From positions 1 through 64,000 of the forward strand of contig JADFMM010000001.1 of assembly GCA_022563885.1 (NCBI GenBank): a DNA stretch of 64,000 nucleotides, read 5' to 3'. Positions 26,812 to 36,652 of this stretch are shown here, in pieces. Position 1 is the first letter of the stretch, and every line of letters begins with the position of its first letter. A model generated the notes under the pieces. That model ran no database searches. It was not told the origin of the DNA and saw only the letters and a program-made list of their open reading frames with translations. The DNA is from Planctomycetota bacterium (GTDB taxonomy: Bacteria; Planctomycetota; Phycisphaerae; Sedimentisphaerales; Anaerobacaceae). Position numbers and translations under genes: made by a program.

Positions 26812-29196
26812 ATGCAAGCAGAAAAATCTTCAAGCCTCGAACCCTTTTTCGGCGAGGACCCGACAGATCCACAGGACAAAAATGGTGAGTTTGTATTGCC
26901 CGGTACGCTTCCGGTCCTGCCGCTGAGAAACGTGGTGGCCTATCCCGGTACGGTCACCCCGCTTGCCATCGGTCGCGAGTCGAGCCGGCAGCTCATACTG
27001 GGGTCCACTCCCAATGAGTCCATTATCGGCTTGGTGACGCAACGCGATCCGGAGACGGATGATCCGGAATTTGATGATCTATTCACGGTGGGCACGGCCG
27101 CCTCGATCCTAAAAATCATCAAAATGCCCCAAGGCCCCATCCACGTGGTCGTACACGCGCTGGCCCGCTTCGAGATCGTCGAACCGTTAGGCACCGACCC
27201 TTATCTCGAGGCGGTGGTCGCCCCCATGGCGATCAGATCCAGACTCACCAAGAAACTCCAGGCCCTGATGGCCAGTGTGCGCCTGACGGCCCACCGGGTC
27301 ATCGAATTGAGTCCCAATGTCCCGGAAGAGGCGTCCGTCTTGTTGGAAAACATCGATCACCCTTCCGCCCTGGCCGATTTTCTGGCTGCCAACATCAACT
27401 TGAGCATCCCCGAAAAACAGAACCTGCTGGAAGAACTCAATGCCGCCAAGCGCTTGGACATGATTGCCATGGCCCTGGCCAATCAACTGGAGGTCCTGGA
27501 AATGAGTCACAAGATCCAGGGCCGAGTTCGCGAGTCGATTGACAAGACCCAACGTGAGTATTTTCTGCAAGAGCAGCTCAAGGCCATTCAGTCGGAGTTG
27601 GGCCATGGTGACACTCAGGGGGAAGAACTCAAGGAGATCGCCAAAAACATCAAGAAGGCAAGAATGCCGAAGAAGGTTGAGGCCGAATCGCTCAGGGAAC
27701 TGGACCGACTCGGCAAGACGCCCGTCGCCTCCCCCGAGTACAGCGTCATCCGCACCTACCTCGATTGGGTGTGCGAACTGCCCTGGTCCCTCAGCACCGA
27801 AGACCAACTCGTCATTGACAAAGCCGAACGGATCTTGAACAAGGATCACTACAATCTCATCAAGGTCAAGAAACGCATCCTGGAATTCCTGGCCGTCCGC
27901 AAGCTCAATCCCACCGGCAAGAGCCCCATTCTCTGCTTCGTCGGACCGCCCGGGGTGGGCAAGACCTCCTTGGGAAAATCGATCGCCCGGGCCATGCACC
28001 GGAACTTCGTCCGCATGTCACTCGGTGGCATCCGCGATGAAGCCGACATCCGCGGGCACCGGCGCACCTACATCGGCGCACTGCCGGGTCGGATCTTGCA
28101 GGAGTTGCGCAAGTGCGGAAGCAACAATCCGGTCTTCATGCTCGACGAATTGGACAAAATCGGCGCCGACTTCCGGGGTGATCCGGCCAGCGCCCTACTG
28201 GAAGTCCTGGACCCCGAACAGAACAGTACCTTCTCGGACCACTACCTGGACCAGCCTTTCGATCTATCCCGAGTCATGTTCATCGGCACCGCCAATTACA
28301 CCGAGCCCATTCCCCTGGCACTCTACGATCGCATGGAAATCATCGAGCTGCCCGGCTACACGGACAAAGAAAAGCTCAGCATCGCCAAGCGCTATCTCCT
28401 CCGGCGACAGCTCAAGGAACATGGTCTCAGCAAAAACACCTTGACCATCAAGGACGACGCCTTGCTCTTTATCATCGAAAACTATACCCGAGAGGCGGGG
28501 GTCCGAAATATAGAGCGTCACATCGCCGCCGTGTGCCGTCACGTGGCCACCGACATTGCCCGGGGCAAGAAGCGTCGCGCCACCATCGGCAAGACGCAAA
28601 TCCCCAAGATCCTGGGACCCACTCAATATGAGTCCGAACTCGCCCTGCGCACCGGCATCCCCGGCGTCGTCACCGGCCTGGCCTACACGCCCGTCGGGGG
28701 TGAGTTGCTCTTTATCGAGGCGGCCAGCATGCCCGGGAAGGGAGGCCTCCAGTTGACCGGCCAAATTGGCGACATCATGAAGGAGAGCGCCGAGGCCGCC
28801 TTCTCCGTCGTGCGATCCAACGCCGACGCCCTGAAAATCCCCGAAGACGCCTTCAACAAATTTGACTACCATATCCACGTCCCGGCGGGTGCGATCCCCA
28901 AGGACGGCCCCAGTGCCGGTGTTGCCATGTTCACCTCCCTGGTCTCATTGCTGACCGGCGCAATCGTGCAACCGGATCTGGCCATGACCGGAGAAATTAC
29001 GCTACGGGGGCTGGTCCTGCCCATCGGCGGCCTCAAAGAGAAGATCCTCGCCGCCAAGCAGGCTGGCATCAAGACCGTGATCTTGCCCACTCGGAACAAG
29101 AAGGACATGGAAGAGGTTCCCAAGGAGGCCAAGCGGGGGATGCGGTTTGAGTTCGTCAAGGATGTGGATCAGGTGTTGAAGCTGGCGATGCAGTGA
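26812..29196 (+). CDS. lon: ATP-dependent protease Lon
   Basis: About 794 residues from MQAEKSSSLEPFFGED. It has the N-terminal substrate domain (LPVLPLRNVVAYPGTVTPLA), the AAA+ module (GPPGVGKTSLGKSIARAM; VFMLDELDKIGADFRGDPAS), and the C-terminal peptidase with catalytic Ser in PKDGPSAGVAMFTSLVSLLT and Lys in GGLKEKILAAKQAGIKTVIL. It degrades misfolded and regulatory proteins in the cytoplasm. The start codon is chosen because the protein family begins near this point; a longer upstream frame exists but shows no similarity. It is convergent with the aspartate kinase gene, 4 bp apart. Confidence 0.95.
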   Translation: MQAEKSSSLEPFFGEDPTDPQDKNGEFVLPGTLPVLPLRNVVAYPGTVTPLAIGRESSRQLILGSTPNESIIGLVTQRDPETDDPEFDDLFTVGTAASILKIIKMPQGPIHVVVHALARFEIVEPLGTDPYLEAVVAPMAIRSRLTKKLQALMASVRLTAHRVIELSPNVPEEASVLLENIDHPSALADFLAANINLSIPEKQNLLEELNAAKRLDMIAMALANQLEVLEMSHKIQGRVRESIDKTQREYFLQEQLKAIQSELGHGDTQGEELKEIAKNIKKARMPKKVEAESLRELDRLGKTPVASPEYSVIRTYLDWVCELPWSLSTEDQLVIDKAERILNKDHYNLIKVKKRILEFLAVRKLNPTGKSPILCFVGPPGVGKTSLGKSIARAMHRNFVRMSLGGIRDEADIRGHRRTYIGALPGRILQELRKCGSNNPVFMLDELDKIGADFRGDPASALLEVLDPEQNSTFSDHYLDQPFDLSRVMFIGTANYTEPIPLALYDRMEIIELPGYTDKEKLSIAKRYLLRRQLKEHGLSKNTLTIKDDALLFIIENYTREAGVRNIERHIAAVCRHVATDIARGKKRRATIGKTQIPKILGPTQYESELALRTGIPGVVTGLAYTPVGGELLFIEAASMPGKGGLQLTGQIGDIMKESAEAAFSVVRSNADALKIPEDAFNKFDYHIHVPAGAIPKDGPSAGVAMFTSLVSLLTGAIVQPDLAMTGEITLRGLVLPIGGLKEKILAAKQAGIKTVILPTRNKKDMEEVPKEAKRGMRFEFVKDVDQVLKLAMQ

Positions 29197-29200
29197 ACAC

Positions 29201-30547
29201 TCAGAATAAGGCCCGTCCCAACGCCTGCACCGCCTTCTTGCGGTCGACTTCTTTGACGCCGAACATGATGCTGGTCTCCGAGGAGCCTTGATTGATCAAT
29301 TCGATGTTGACGCCTGCCTGGGACAGGGCCTCGCAGGCCTTGGCGGCGATACCTACGGCGTAGCGCATGCCCTCGCCGACGATCATGATCAAAGAGAGGC
29401 CATGTTCGACACTCAACTCGTCCGGTTCCAGTTCTTCCTGAATCCGCGCCAAGACGCGTCTTTCCTTCTCGTCGGTGAAGGGTTCGCTCTTGATGATGAC
29501 GGACATGTTGTCGATGCCGGAGGGGGCATGTTCGAAGGAGAGGTCTTCTTCCTCCACGATCTGCAGCAAGCGACGCCCGAACCCCACTTCTCGGTTCATC
29601 ATGTATTTGCTGAGGGAGATCGCACTGAAGCCCCCGGCGCTGGCGATACCGGTGACTTCTCCGTGCTCGTAGCGGCGCTGGGGGACGATCAGCGTACCGG
29701 GGGCCTCGGGTCGATTGGTGTTCTTGATGCAGATCGGCACGTTGGCATGAATGACCGGTACAATCGCTTCATCGTGGAAGACACCGAAGCCGGCGTAGGC
29801 CAGTTCTCTCATTTCACGGTAAGTCAAGATATCGATGGAGGGCGGGTCGTCCACCAGACGCGGGTCCATGGCATAGACGGAATCGACGTCGGTGAAGTTC
29901 TCATACACATCGGCCTTGACGGCCGCGGCCAGGATGGCGCCGGTGATATCGGAGCCGCCCCGCGGGAAGGTCGCGATATCCCCCTGAAGTGTGTAGCCAA
30001 AGAATCCCGGAAAGATGACGATCTCTTCCATCTCCCGCAGGCACGCCAGGCGTTCGAAAGATTCCGGCAACACCTGGGCATTGCCAAAGTCGTCACTCAG
30101 CAATAGTCCCGCCGCCTTGGGATTGACATAGCGGGCCGAGATGCCCTGGGCGGCGAATGCCAGGGCAACGACCTTGGCGTGACTGTCTTCGCCTGCGGCC
30201 TTGATGGTATCCATGAACTGGGCATCGTGGCTGGAACGATTGCGGATGCGGCTGCGCAGGTCCTCTTCGATTTCGGCCACGACGGTGGGCGTCAGCTTCA
30301 GGGCCTGTTGAATGTCGGCGTAGCGTGTCACGACGGCGGCCAGTTCCTGATCGAAGGATCGTTGGGCCAGGACGGTCTCTCCCAGCGTGATCAACAGATC
30401 GGTCACCTTGGTGTCGTCCGGGTCACGCTTACCCGGGGCGGAGACTACGATCAGGCGTCGGTCGCTGTCCGCCTTGACGATGTCGATGATCTTGCGGATC
30501 TGGCCGGCATCCGCCAGCGATGAGCCGCCGAACTTCACAACTTTCAT
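29201..30547 (-). CDS. lysC: Aspartate kinase
   Basis: A 448-residue enzyme starting MKVVKFGGSSLADAGQIRKI, the kinase N-terminal motif. FPRGGSDITGAILAAAVKAD and VYAMDPRLVDDPPSIDILTY are further kinase motifs. C-terminal ACT repeats (DNMSVIIKSEPFTDEKERRV and INQGSSETSIMFGVKEVDRK) suggest feedback inhibition. It phosphorylates aspartate in the pathway to lysine, threonine and methionine. It is third in the hom - COG3635 - lysC unit, 32 bp after the previous gene. Confidence 0.95.
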   Translation of the reverse strand: MKVVKFGGSSLADAGQIRKIIDIVKADSDRRLIVVSAPGKRDPDDTKVTDLLITLGETVLAQRSFDQELAAVVTRYADIQQALKLTPTVVAEIEEDLRSRIRNRSSHDAQFMDTIKAAGEDSHAKVVALAFAAQGISARYVNPKAAGLLLSDDFGNAQVLPESFERLACLREMEEIVIFPGFFGYTLQGDIATFPRGGSDITGAILAAAVKADVYENFTDVDSVYAMDPRLVDDPPSIDILTYREMRELAYAGFGVFHDEAIVPVIHANVPICIKNTNRPEAPGTLIVPQRRYEHGEVTGIASAGGFSAISLSKYMMNREVGFGRRLLQIVEEEDLSFEHAPSGIDNMSVIIKSEPFTDEKERRVLARIQEELEPDELSVEHGLSLIMIVGEGMRYAVGIAAKACEALSQAGVNIELINQGSSETSIMFGVKEVDRKKAVQALGRALF

Positions 30548-30579
30548 TGATGCTCCTCGGGTTCCCCGGAGGCATGTCT

Positions 30580-31785
30580 CTATCGAGACGTACTCTTCAA
30601 GAAGTACTCCATGAGTTCATGGCCGCGGTCGATACGAAAGCCACTCTTGCGGGCGTTGGCCTCGCCATAACGCTGCTCGGTGATACTCTTGATGCCGGTC
30701 CCGGCCATGGCAAAGGGCACCGGATCGTCACTGTGACCGCAGGTGCGGATATGGGTCGCATGATCCGGCAAGACCATGATCCGCCAGGTGTCACGTTCGC
30801 GAAGGCCCTCCAGAATGGGTCCCACGACCTGGCTGTCGATGCGTTCGATGGCCTTCAGCTTCATCTCGGCATTGCCCTGATGAGAGGCCTCATCGGGCGC
30901 TTCTATGTGGACGAACACCAAGTCGTAGGTCTCCAAGGCCTCGAGAGCGGCCGCCGCCTTGCCGGCGTAGTTCGTCTCAAAGAATCCGGTGGCCCCCTCT
31001 ACCTCGATAAGATCGAAACCGATCAATTTGGCGAGCCCCCGGACGAGGTCCACGGCGGTGATCGCCACGCCGCTGAGGCCAAACTGGTCTTGAAAGCGAG
31101 CCAACATCATCTTACGTCCCTGTCCCCACAGCCAGATCGAACTCACCGTGTTTTCGCCCAGATCGCGGCGGACCTTGTTAATATCGTGACTTTCAAGAAA
31201 CTTCATGGATCGGAACATCAGTTCCCGCAGGAGATCCGACCCCTTGCCCCGGGGGAGGATCTTTTCGGCCGACTGGCCAATATGATCGTGGGGAGGGCTG
31301 GTCTGACAATCGAAGTCGCTGTCGCGAAAGACAAGCAGGTGTCGATAACTGACCCCGGTGTGAAACTCCAACCCCGGCTGATCTTCAAAGAGATGGGCCA
31401 GGTCCGCGATCAGACTCGTGGCCTCCGCGGTGGAGATATGACCGGCGCTGTGATCCGCCATGGTACCGTCGGCCAGTGTCACGAGGTTACATCGGAACAC
31501 CCAGTCATGGGGCCCCAGAGGGATATTTCGGGCTGCGGCTTCCAGCGGCGCCCGGCCTCCATAGTAACGTTCGGGCGGGTAGCCCAGCAGGCTCATCTGC
31601 GCCACGTCACTGCCCGGTTCAAAACCGGCCGGTATAGTTCGCACCAGACCCTGCCGACCCAGCTTGCAGATGAGATCCATGTTGGGGGTTTCGGCAGCAT
31701 CCAGCGGCGTCCGCCCGCCAAACTGCTCCAAGGGTTCATCGGCGGCTCCATCCGGGATGATGATGACGTACTTTCCCTGAGTCAT
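30580..31785 (-). CDS. COG3635 (ApgM-like) protein, probable homoserine kinase
   Basis: A 401-residue alkaline-phosphatase-superfamily protein annotated in many genomes as cofactor-independent phosphoglycerate mutase. Metal and active-site motifs: IIIPDGAADEPLEQFGGRTP, PGSDVAQMSLLGYPPERYYG, HIEAPDEASHQGNAEMKLKA and LPDHATHIRTCGHSDDPVPF. It lies between hom (3 bp upstream) and lysC (32 bp downstream). Relatives in Bacteroides and Desulfovibrio have been reported to act as homoserine kinase; no ThrB is seen here, so that role fits the operon better than glycolysis (inference). Confidence 0.8.
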   Translation of the reverse strand: MTQGKYVIIIPDGAADEPLEQFGGRTPLDAAETPNMDLICKLGRQGLVRTIPAGFEPGSDVAQMSLLGYPPERYYGGRAPLEAAARNIPLGPHDWVFRCNLVTLADGTMADHSAGHISTAEATSLIADLAHLFEDQPGLEFHTGVSYRHLLVFRDSDFDCQTSPPHDHIGQSAEKILPRGKGSDLLRELMFRSMKFLESHDINKVRRDLGENTVSSIWLWGQGRKMMLARFQDQFGLSGVAITAVDLVRGLAKLIGFDLIEVEGATGFFETNYAGKAAAALEALETYDLVFVHIEAPDEASHQGNAEMKLKAIERIDSQVVGPILEGLRERDTWRIMVLPDHATHIRTCGHSDDPVPFAMAGTGIKSITEQRYGEANARKSGFRIDRGHELMEYFLKSTSR

Positions 31786-31788
31786 GGT

Positions 31789-33114
31789 TCAGTCATCCTT
31801 ATCTTCGGGAATGTCCACGATTCGGATACAGACAGGCTTGCCGCCGATAGTGTCCAGCTCTGTGATTTCCGCGAGGGCGTCGCTCATGTTCTTTTCCTGC
31901 GTTTCATGCGTGACGATGACCACGGGCACCGTATCATCCGGGCCTCGGCCTTCATGTTGGAGAGCGCCCGAGATACTGATCCCGTGGTCGCCCAACACCT
32001 TGCCGTAGGCAGCCACCACCCCGGGATGATCTTTGGCCATAATCCGAATATAGAACCGACTCTCACAGTCGGCCATCGCCTCGATCTGCCCGGCGATCTG
32101 CTGCCTCGACTTGACTTGAACCTGGTCAAAGCTCCGTTTCGAATTTCCCAGCGCCACGTCGATCACATCTGCTACGACCGCGCTGGCGGTGGGCATCATA
32201 CCGGCTCCCCGACCGTAGAGCAGGACCTCCCCCACGGCGTGGCCGAAGAGGCTGATGGCATTGAAGGGACCGTTCACGCGGGCCAGCGCCGTCTCCTTGA
32301 GAATAAGGGCGGGATGCACGCGCAACGAAACCTTCCCGTTCGGCTTCTTCTGGCCAATGGCCAGGAGTTTCAGGCAGTATCCCATTTCGTCGGCATAGCG
32401 AATGTCATCCTGGGAGACGTCTTCGATGCCTTCCGTATAGACATCTTCGAGCTTCAACTCATAGCCAAAGGCCAACGAACCCAAGATCGTCAGCTTGTGG
32501 CTGCTGTCGCCGCCATTGATGTCCAGGGTGGGGTCTGCCTCGGCATAGCCCTTAGCCTGGGCCTCCTTCAAGGTCTCGGCGAAGTCGGTGCCTTCCGCAC
32601 TCATCTTGGAGAGGATGTAGTTGCAGGTTCCATTCAGGATGCCGTAGAGGGCCGTGATGTCATTTGCCAGCAAGCCCGTCCGTAGGGCCGACACGATGGG
32701 GATGCCCCCGGCGCAGCTCGCTTCGAAGGCAATGCAACGATCCGCTTCACGGGCCACCTGGTAGAGTTCGCTGCCGTGGACGGCGAGCAGGGCCTTATTG
32801 GCCGTGACCACATGCTTGCCGGCCCGAAGCATCTTTAACTGTATCTCTTTGGCAATGCCTGTGCCACCGACCAGTTCAATCGCCACCTCGATCGTGTTGT
32901 CGTTGAGCAACACCTCGAGGTCGCTCGTGAGGACCCCGTCGGGCAACTGCACGGGTCTGGGCGTCTCGGTGTCGAGATCCACGACACACACGAGTTCAAA
33001 TCGAATGCCCGTCTTGGCGCGGAGGATATCTCCATTCTCGACGAGCAGCCGGGCCACCCCGCAGCCGACGGTGCCGAAACCCACCAGCCCCACGCGGACA
33101 CTCTTTTCCTTCAT
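31789..33114 (-). CDS. hom: Homoserine dehydrogenase
   Basis: A 441-residue enzyme. The NAD(P)-binding start is RVGLVGFGTVGCGVARLLVE. AGKHVVTANKALLAVHGSEL, ASCAGGIPIVSALRTGLLAN and ILNGTCNYILSKMS are family signatures, and ADPTLDINGGDSSHKLTILG holds the substrate site. A C-terminal ACT domain (YIRIMAKDHPGVVAAYGKVL) suggests threonine feedback. The start is preceded by AAAGGAACGGTC. It is the first gene of the unit with the probable homoserine kinase and lysC. Confidence 0.95.
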   Translation of the reverse strand: MKEKSVRVGLVGFGTVGCGVARLLVENGDILRAKTGIRFELVCVVDLDTETPRPVQLPDGVLTSDLEVLLNDNTIEVAIELVGGTGIAKEIQLKMLRAGKHVVTANKALLAVHGSELYQVAREADRCIAFEASCAGGIPIVSALRTGLLANDITALYGILNGTCNYILSKMSAEGTDFAETLKEAQAKGYAEADPTLDINGGDSSHKLTILGSLAFGYELKLEDVYTEGIEDVSQDDIRYADEMGYCLKLLAIGQKKPNGKVSLRVHPALILKETALARVNGPFNAISLFGHAVGEVLLYGRGAGMMPTASAVVADVIDVALGNSKRSFDQVQVKSRQQIAGQIEAMADCESRFYIRIMAKDHPGVVAAYGKVLGDHGISISGALQHEGRGPDDTVPVVIVTHETQEKNMSDALAEITELDTIGGKPVCIRIVDIPEDKDD

Positions 33115-33560
33115 GACCGTTCCTTTTTCTATTGAAAGCGTGACCGCTTCACTTGGAGGTGAGGCGCAGGGAGAGCCCGAAGAATCATGCCATCACAAAT
33201 AGCGCCGAGTCAATACGATCGGAAGTTTTCGGTCAAGCAAAAACTTCCCGGATTCATCGCCGCATCGCCGGGCCGGCGATGGCTCCTCGATAGGACATTC
33301 GGGCCTGGCTCAATGCCGGGTTGGACGACTCGACGTTGGAATCGTAATCGTCATCGTCATAGTCTTCTCGGCGTTCTCGATGACGCTTACGAGTAGCGCT
33401 TCGCTGAGCACGAGCACGAAGACAGATCAGACGGACTGCGACCCCTATGCACACTTTTCTGAACCAGGCCGACATGCGGGAAGGCGTCGCCGCATGGGCC
33501 AGTCGATCGAGGGCTTCACGCCTCAAACGTGTTCGCCCCAGCTGACGGGCAACGAGCGTG
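33115..33560. other. Non-coding region with degenerate repeats upstream of hom
   Basis: No supported gene. Near 33345-33415 the sequence has GTAATCGTCATCGTCATAG and CGCTGAGCACGAGCACGAAG, low-complexity repeats also seen near 870. The stretch 33290-33345, read on the minus strand, contains ACGTCGAGTCGTCCAACC and continues as a segment closely similar to plus-strand 46528-46570. It looks like the remnant of an old insertion next to repeat B1. Confidence 0.5.
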
Positions 33561-33742
33561 AGGGATCGGCAAGAAATAACTTGGACTTTTGAATGCCCAA
33601 TTGCACCTCATCTTTGATCGCTTCTCAATCGCGACATCCGCGACGTAGAACCGCTACGCCTGTGGTTTCGCTCAATCGGGTGCGACCCAATATGGGGCAC
33701 ACTTGGACCCCAAATTGACCAACTTATTTCTTGCCAATCCCT
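33561..33742 (-). mobile_element. Repeat class B, copy B1 (182 bp, MITE-like)
   Basis: Bounded by AGGGATCGGCAAGAAATAAC and, inverted, AGGGATTGGCAAGAAATAAG. The internal core has GATTGAGCGAAACC, CGTAG-N5-CTACG and GCGATTGAGAAGCG, as in class A. The right end supplies the A of the TAA stop codon of the sensor kinase gene. TA precedes this end; the other flank is TC, so a TA duplication may have decayed. Confidence 0.85.
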
Positions 33743-36111
33743 TATTCCGCCGCCACTGCGTTCTCAAGGACGATGTCGCCTGATTCTGACAAAACCTCTT
33801 CCGTGGCACTGTGCGTGATGGGAAGATGGACCGTAAAGGTCGTCCCTTTTTCCACCTCGCTTGCCACCTCGACCCGCCCCCCATGCGCGCCGATGATCCG
33901 TTTGACGATGGCGAGGCCCAGGCCCGTGCCTTTGATCGTCTTCCCGGGTCGCTTGACCCGGTAAAAACGGTCAAAGATTTTGCCAAGGGCCTCGGGTGGA
34001 ATACCCATGCCCGAGTCCTGAACCTGAATGACAAATTCATCGTTCACGCCGTTCAGCCGAATAGACACGCAGCCTTCCGGCGGTGTAAATTTGATGGCGT
34101 TGCTGATCAGATTCGTCAGCACCTGGATGATGCGATCCGTGTCAAACCGGCCCTCGGGCAAATCGGGCTCGATGTCGAGGGAGATGCGAACCTTGCACTT
34201 GTTGGCAAAGTGGATCATGGTGCTGTAGGCGTCTTCGAGCACTTTCCCCAAATCCCCTTCTTCCATCTGGAAGTCCATCTTACTCGATCCGAGCTTCTGG
34301 AAGTCCAGCACATCATTGATCAAGCGCCACAGGCGATCGATGTTGCGCTTGGCCAGATCTAAGAAATGCTTCTGATCGTCGTTGATCTCGCCCGCCACGC
34401 CGTCCAGCACGATCAACACGGCCTCTTTCATCGAGGCCAATGGGGTCCGTAGTTCATGGGAGACGGTCGAGATGAACTGACTCTTGATCTCCATGGTTTC
34501 CCGAAGCTCTTTTTCCGCCTTGGTCCGGTCTGTGACATCATGGAGGGCCACCACTGCGTAGCGGGTCCCATCGATAATGACGGGTTCCGCACTGATAGAG
34601 AGAGACGGTTGAATGAGCCTGCCGTTGATTTTGAGCTCGGGTTGTGTTTCGACACCGTGCACCGGGAGGCCGGAGTCAACGGACTTCTTGATGGTATTGA
34701 ACAACACACAATCAGTGCACTCGGGGGCCTGGCCACAGCGCGTGTTGCCGTATTGCAAGTCGGGATCCACATGGACGCAGCCCAACACAAAGCCCGGCAG
34801 CTGATTGACGATCTCCGCGTAGTCTTTGCCCGCAAGCGTGCGGACGGCGTCGTTGGCGCGTCGGACCCGCATATGTTCGTCAATGAGCAACATCGCGATG
34901 GGCGCGGCATCAAAGATGGCTTCCAGGTTGCGCTGTTTACGATTGAGAACCTCGTGGAGGTGACGTCGTTCCGTGATGTCCACATCCACGCCGCGATACC
35001 CCATCAGATTGCCCTCTTCATCCAGAATAGGAACGCCGCTCTTGGATAACCAAATGACGTTGCCCTCGCGGTCGAGATTCTTGGTTTCAAACTCCCGGAA
35101 AGAATCCCGGCGAGCAAAGACCTCGAAGGCCCTCTTCTTGAGGCGCTCGCGCTCCTCCGGATGGAATAGATCATAGAAATGGGTCTTGCCCAGCATATCC
35201 TCGGGTTTGACGCCCAGGATCCTCTCGACGACGGGGCTGAGGTAGGTGAACAGCCCTTTCGCGTCTACTTCCCAAATCCACTCCTCCGCATTCTCGACGA
35301 CCTGGCGGAACCGTTCTTCCGATTTTCGTAACGCCTCCTCGATTTCCTTACGTTCGGTGATATCGTGAATGATGCCGATCGATCCCCGAACCTTGCCCTG
35401 TCTATCTTTCAGAACGCTCAGCGAGACGTCGACATTGATGATGCGGCCATCCTTCTTTATCATCCTGGTTTCGAGATGCTGCTGAACGCCCTTTTCCCGG
35501 ATTTGGCGGGATCGCAGGATTTGCCAGTCCTCCTCCGGATAGAAAGATTTTATCGGTTTCTGGTGGAGATCCTCGTGGCTCATGCCAAAGAGGTTTTCCG
35601 TGAACGTGTTCCAGGAAGACAGACGTTCCTCAGCATCGACCACCATAATGGCCACGGCGGAGTTTTCAAAGATGGTACGGTAGCGTTGCTCGGCTTCCTG
35701 GAGCGTTCGCTCGGCCTTCTTCCGTTCGATGGCATATCGAATCGCCCGTGCCAGGACGTTGCTATCGAATTGCCCCTTTACCAGGTAGTCTTGAACGCCT
35801 AGCTGAACGACGGCGAGGGTCGTCGCCTCATCATCCATATTGCTCAGCACGATGAGAGGCACATCCGGGGCGGCGCGCTGGAGTTCGTCCGCCGCCTTAA
35901 TGCCGGCACTGTCCGGCAGGCCCAGATCGGACAGGATGATGTCAAACGTTTCCGTCTCGACCAACTGTAGGGCGGTCTGCAGGTCACCGGCAGATTGCTG
36001 ATCTGCGATGTTCAGTGCACTCTGGGCCAGAAGTCGTTCGAGCAGTTTTCTGTCGACCTGATCATCTTCAACGATGAGGACTCTGACTCCGCTATCCACC
36101 GTCACGGTCAC
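33742..36111 (-). CDS. Multi-PAS sensor histidine kinase with N-terminal receiver domain
   Basis: A 789-residue cytoplasmic hybrid kinase. The receiver domain is residues 1 to about 125 ([35 protein letters not shown]). PAS domains follow at about 140-255, 265-385 and 400-530. The last has a cysteine set in [26 protein letters not shown]. The HisKA H-box is [20 protein letters not shown], and the ATPase has [20 protein letters not shown] and [20 protein letters not shown]. No membrane segment is seen. It follows a single-domain response regulator and the secretion operon. Its stop codon sits at the edge of repeat B1. Confidence 0.92.
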   Translation of the reverse strand: MTVTVDSGVRVLIVEDDQVDRKLLERLLAQSALNIADQQSAGDLQTALQLVETETFDIILSDLGLPDSAGIKAADELQRAAPDVPLIVLSNMDDEATTLAVVQLGVQDYLVKGQFDSNVLARAIRYAIERKKAERTLQEAEQRYRTIFENSAVAIMVVDAEERLSSWNTFTENLFGMSHEDLHQKPIKSFYPEEDWQILRSRQIREKGVQQHLETRMIKKDGRIINVDVSLSVLKDRQGKVRGSIGIIHDITERKEIEEALRKSEERFRQVVENAEEWIWEVDAKGLFTYLSPVVERILGVKPEDMLGKTHFYDLFHPEERERLKKRAFEVFARRDSFREFETKNLDREGNVIWLSKSGVPILDEEGNLMGYRGVDVDITERRHLHEVLNRKQRNLEAIFDAAPIAMLLIDEHMRVRRANDAVRTLAGKDYAEIVNQLPGFVLGCVHVDPDLQYGNTRCGQAPECTDCVLFNTIKKSVDSGLPVHGVETQPELKINGRLIQPSLSISAEPVIIDGTRYAVVALHDVTDRTKAEKELRETMEIKSQFISTVSHELRTPLASMKEAVLIVLDGVAGEINDDQKHFLDLAKRNIDRLWRLINDVLDFQKLGSSKMDFQMEEGDLGKVLEDAYSTMIHFANKCKVRISLDIEPDLPEGRFDTDRIIQVLTNLISNAIKFTPPEGCVSIRLNGVNDEFVIQVQDSGMGIPPEALGKIFDRFYRVKRPGKTIKGTGLGLAIVKRIIGAHGGRVEVASEVEKGTTFTVHLPITHSATEEVLSESGDIVLENAVAAE

Positions 36112-36204
36112 ATCTCCGCTTGCACAGCATCGTCCACAGAGTCCCCTAGCCCGAACACGTCGCGGCGCCAGGGGGCCGACGGTCGCGAGCGAAAGCCCGG
36201 CGTT

Positions 36205-36609
36205 TCATGCATCATTGAGCGCTCTCTCGATTTTTTCAATGAGCTCATTGAAGTCGAACGGTTTGGTGATGTAGTCGGCAATGCCATAGGCAGAAGCGGC
36301 GGCAATATCCTGGGTCCCATACTGAGCCGTCAGCATAATCACGGGGATACCCGCAGTCTCAGGATTGGCCCTCAGCTCTTTGAGCATTTCATGACCATCC
36401 ATCACCGGCATGCTGGTGTCCAGCAGGATCAAATCCGGCTGTTCCGCAGCAACCACCTCCAGACCTTCTTGGCCATTTTGGGCCGTGACCACCTGACAGT
36501 TGGAGAACTTCAGGCGATATTCGACGGTACTGATGAGATCCTGCTCATCATCCACAACCAAAATTTTCGGCTGTTCAACCTTCTTCTGTGATTTAAAGAG
36601 TCCTAACAT
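36205..36609 (-). CDS. Single-domain response regulator
   Basis: A 134-residue CheY-like protein. KILVVDDEQDL holds the acidic pair, LILLDTSMPVMDG the phosphorylated Asp, VIMLTAQYG the Thr and DYITKPFDFNELIEKI the Lys. No output domain, so it acts through protein contact. It lies between the secretin and the sensor kinase, in the same direction, and is probably a partner of that kinase. Confidence 0.93.
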   Translation of the reverse strand: MLGLFKSQKKVEQPKILVVDDEQDLISTVEYRLKFSNCQVVTAQNGQEGLEVVAAEQPDLILLDTSMPVMDGHEMLKELRANPETAGIPVIMLTAQYGTQDIAAASAYGIADYITKPFDFNELIEKIERALNDA

Positions 36610-36652
36610 TAGAGTTCCTCACAATGGACTGGCCCCTATGACAGTCTTCTGA

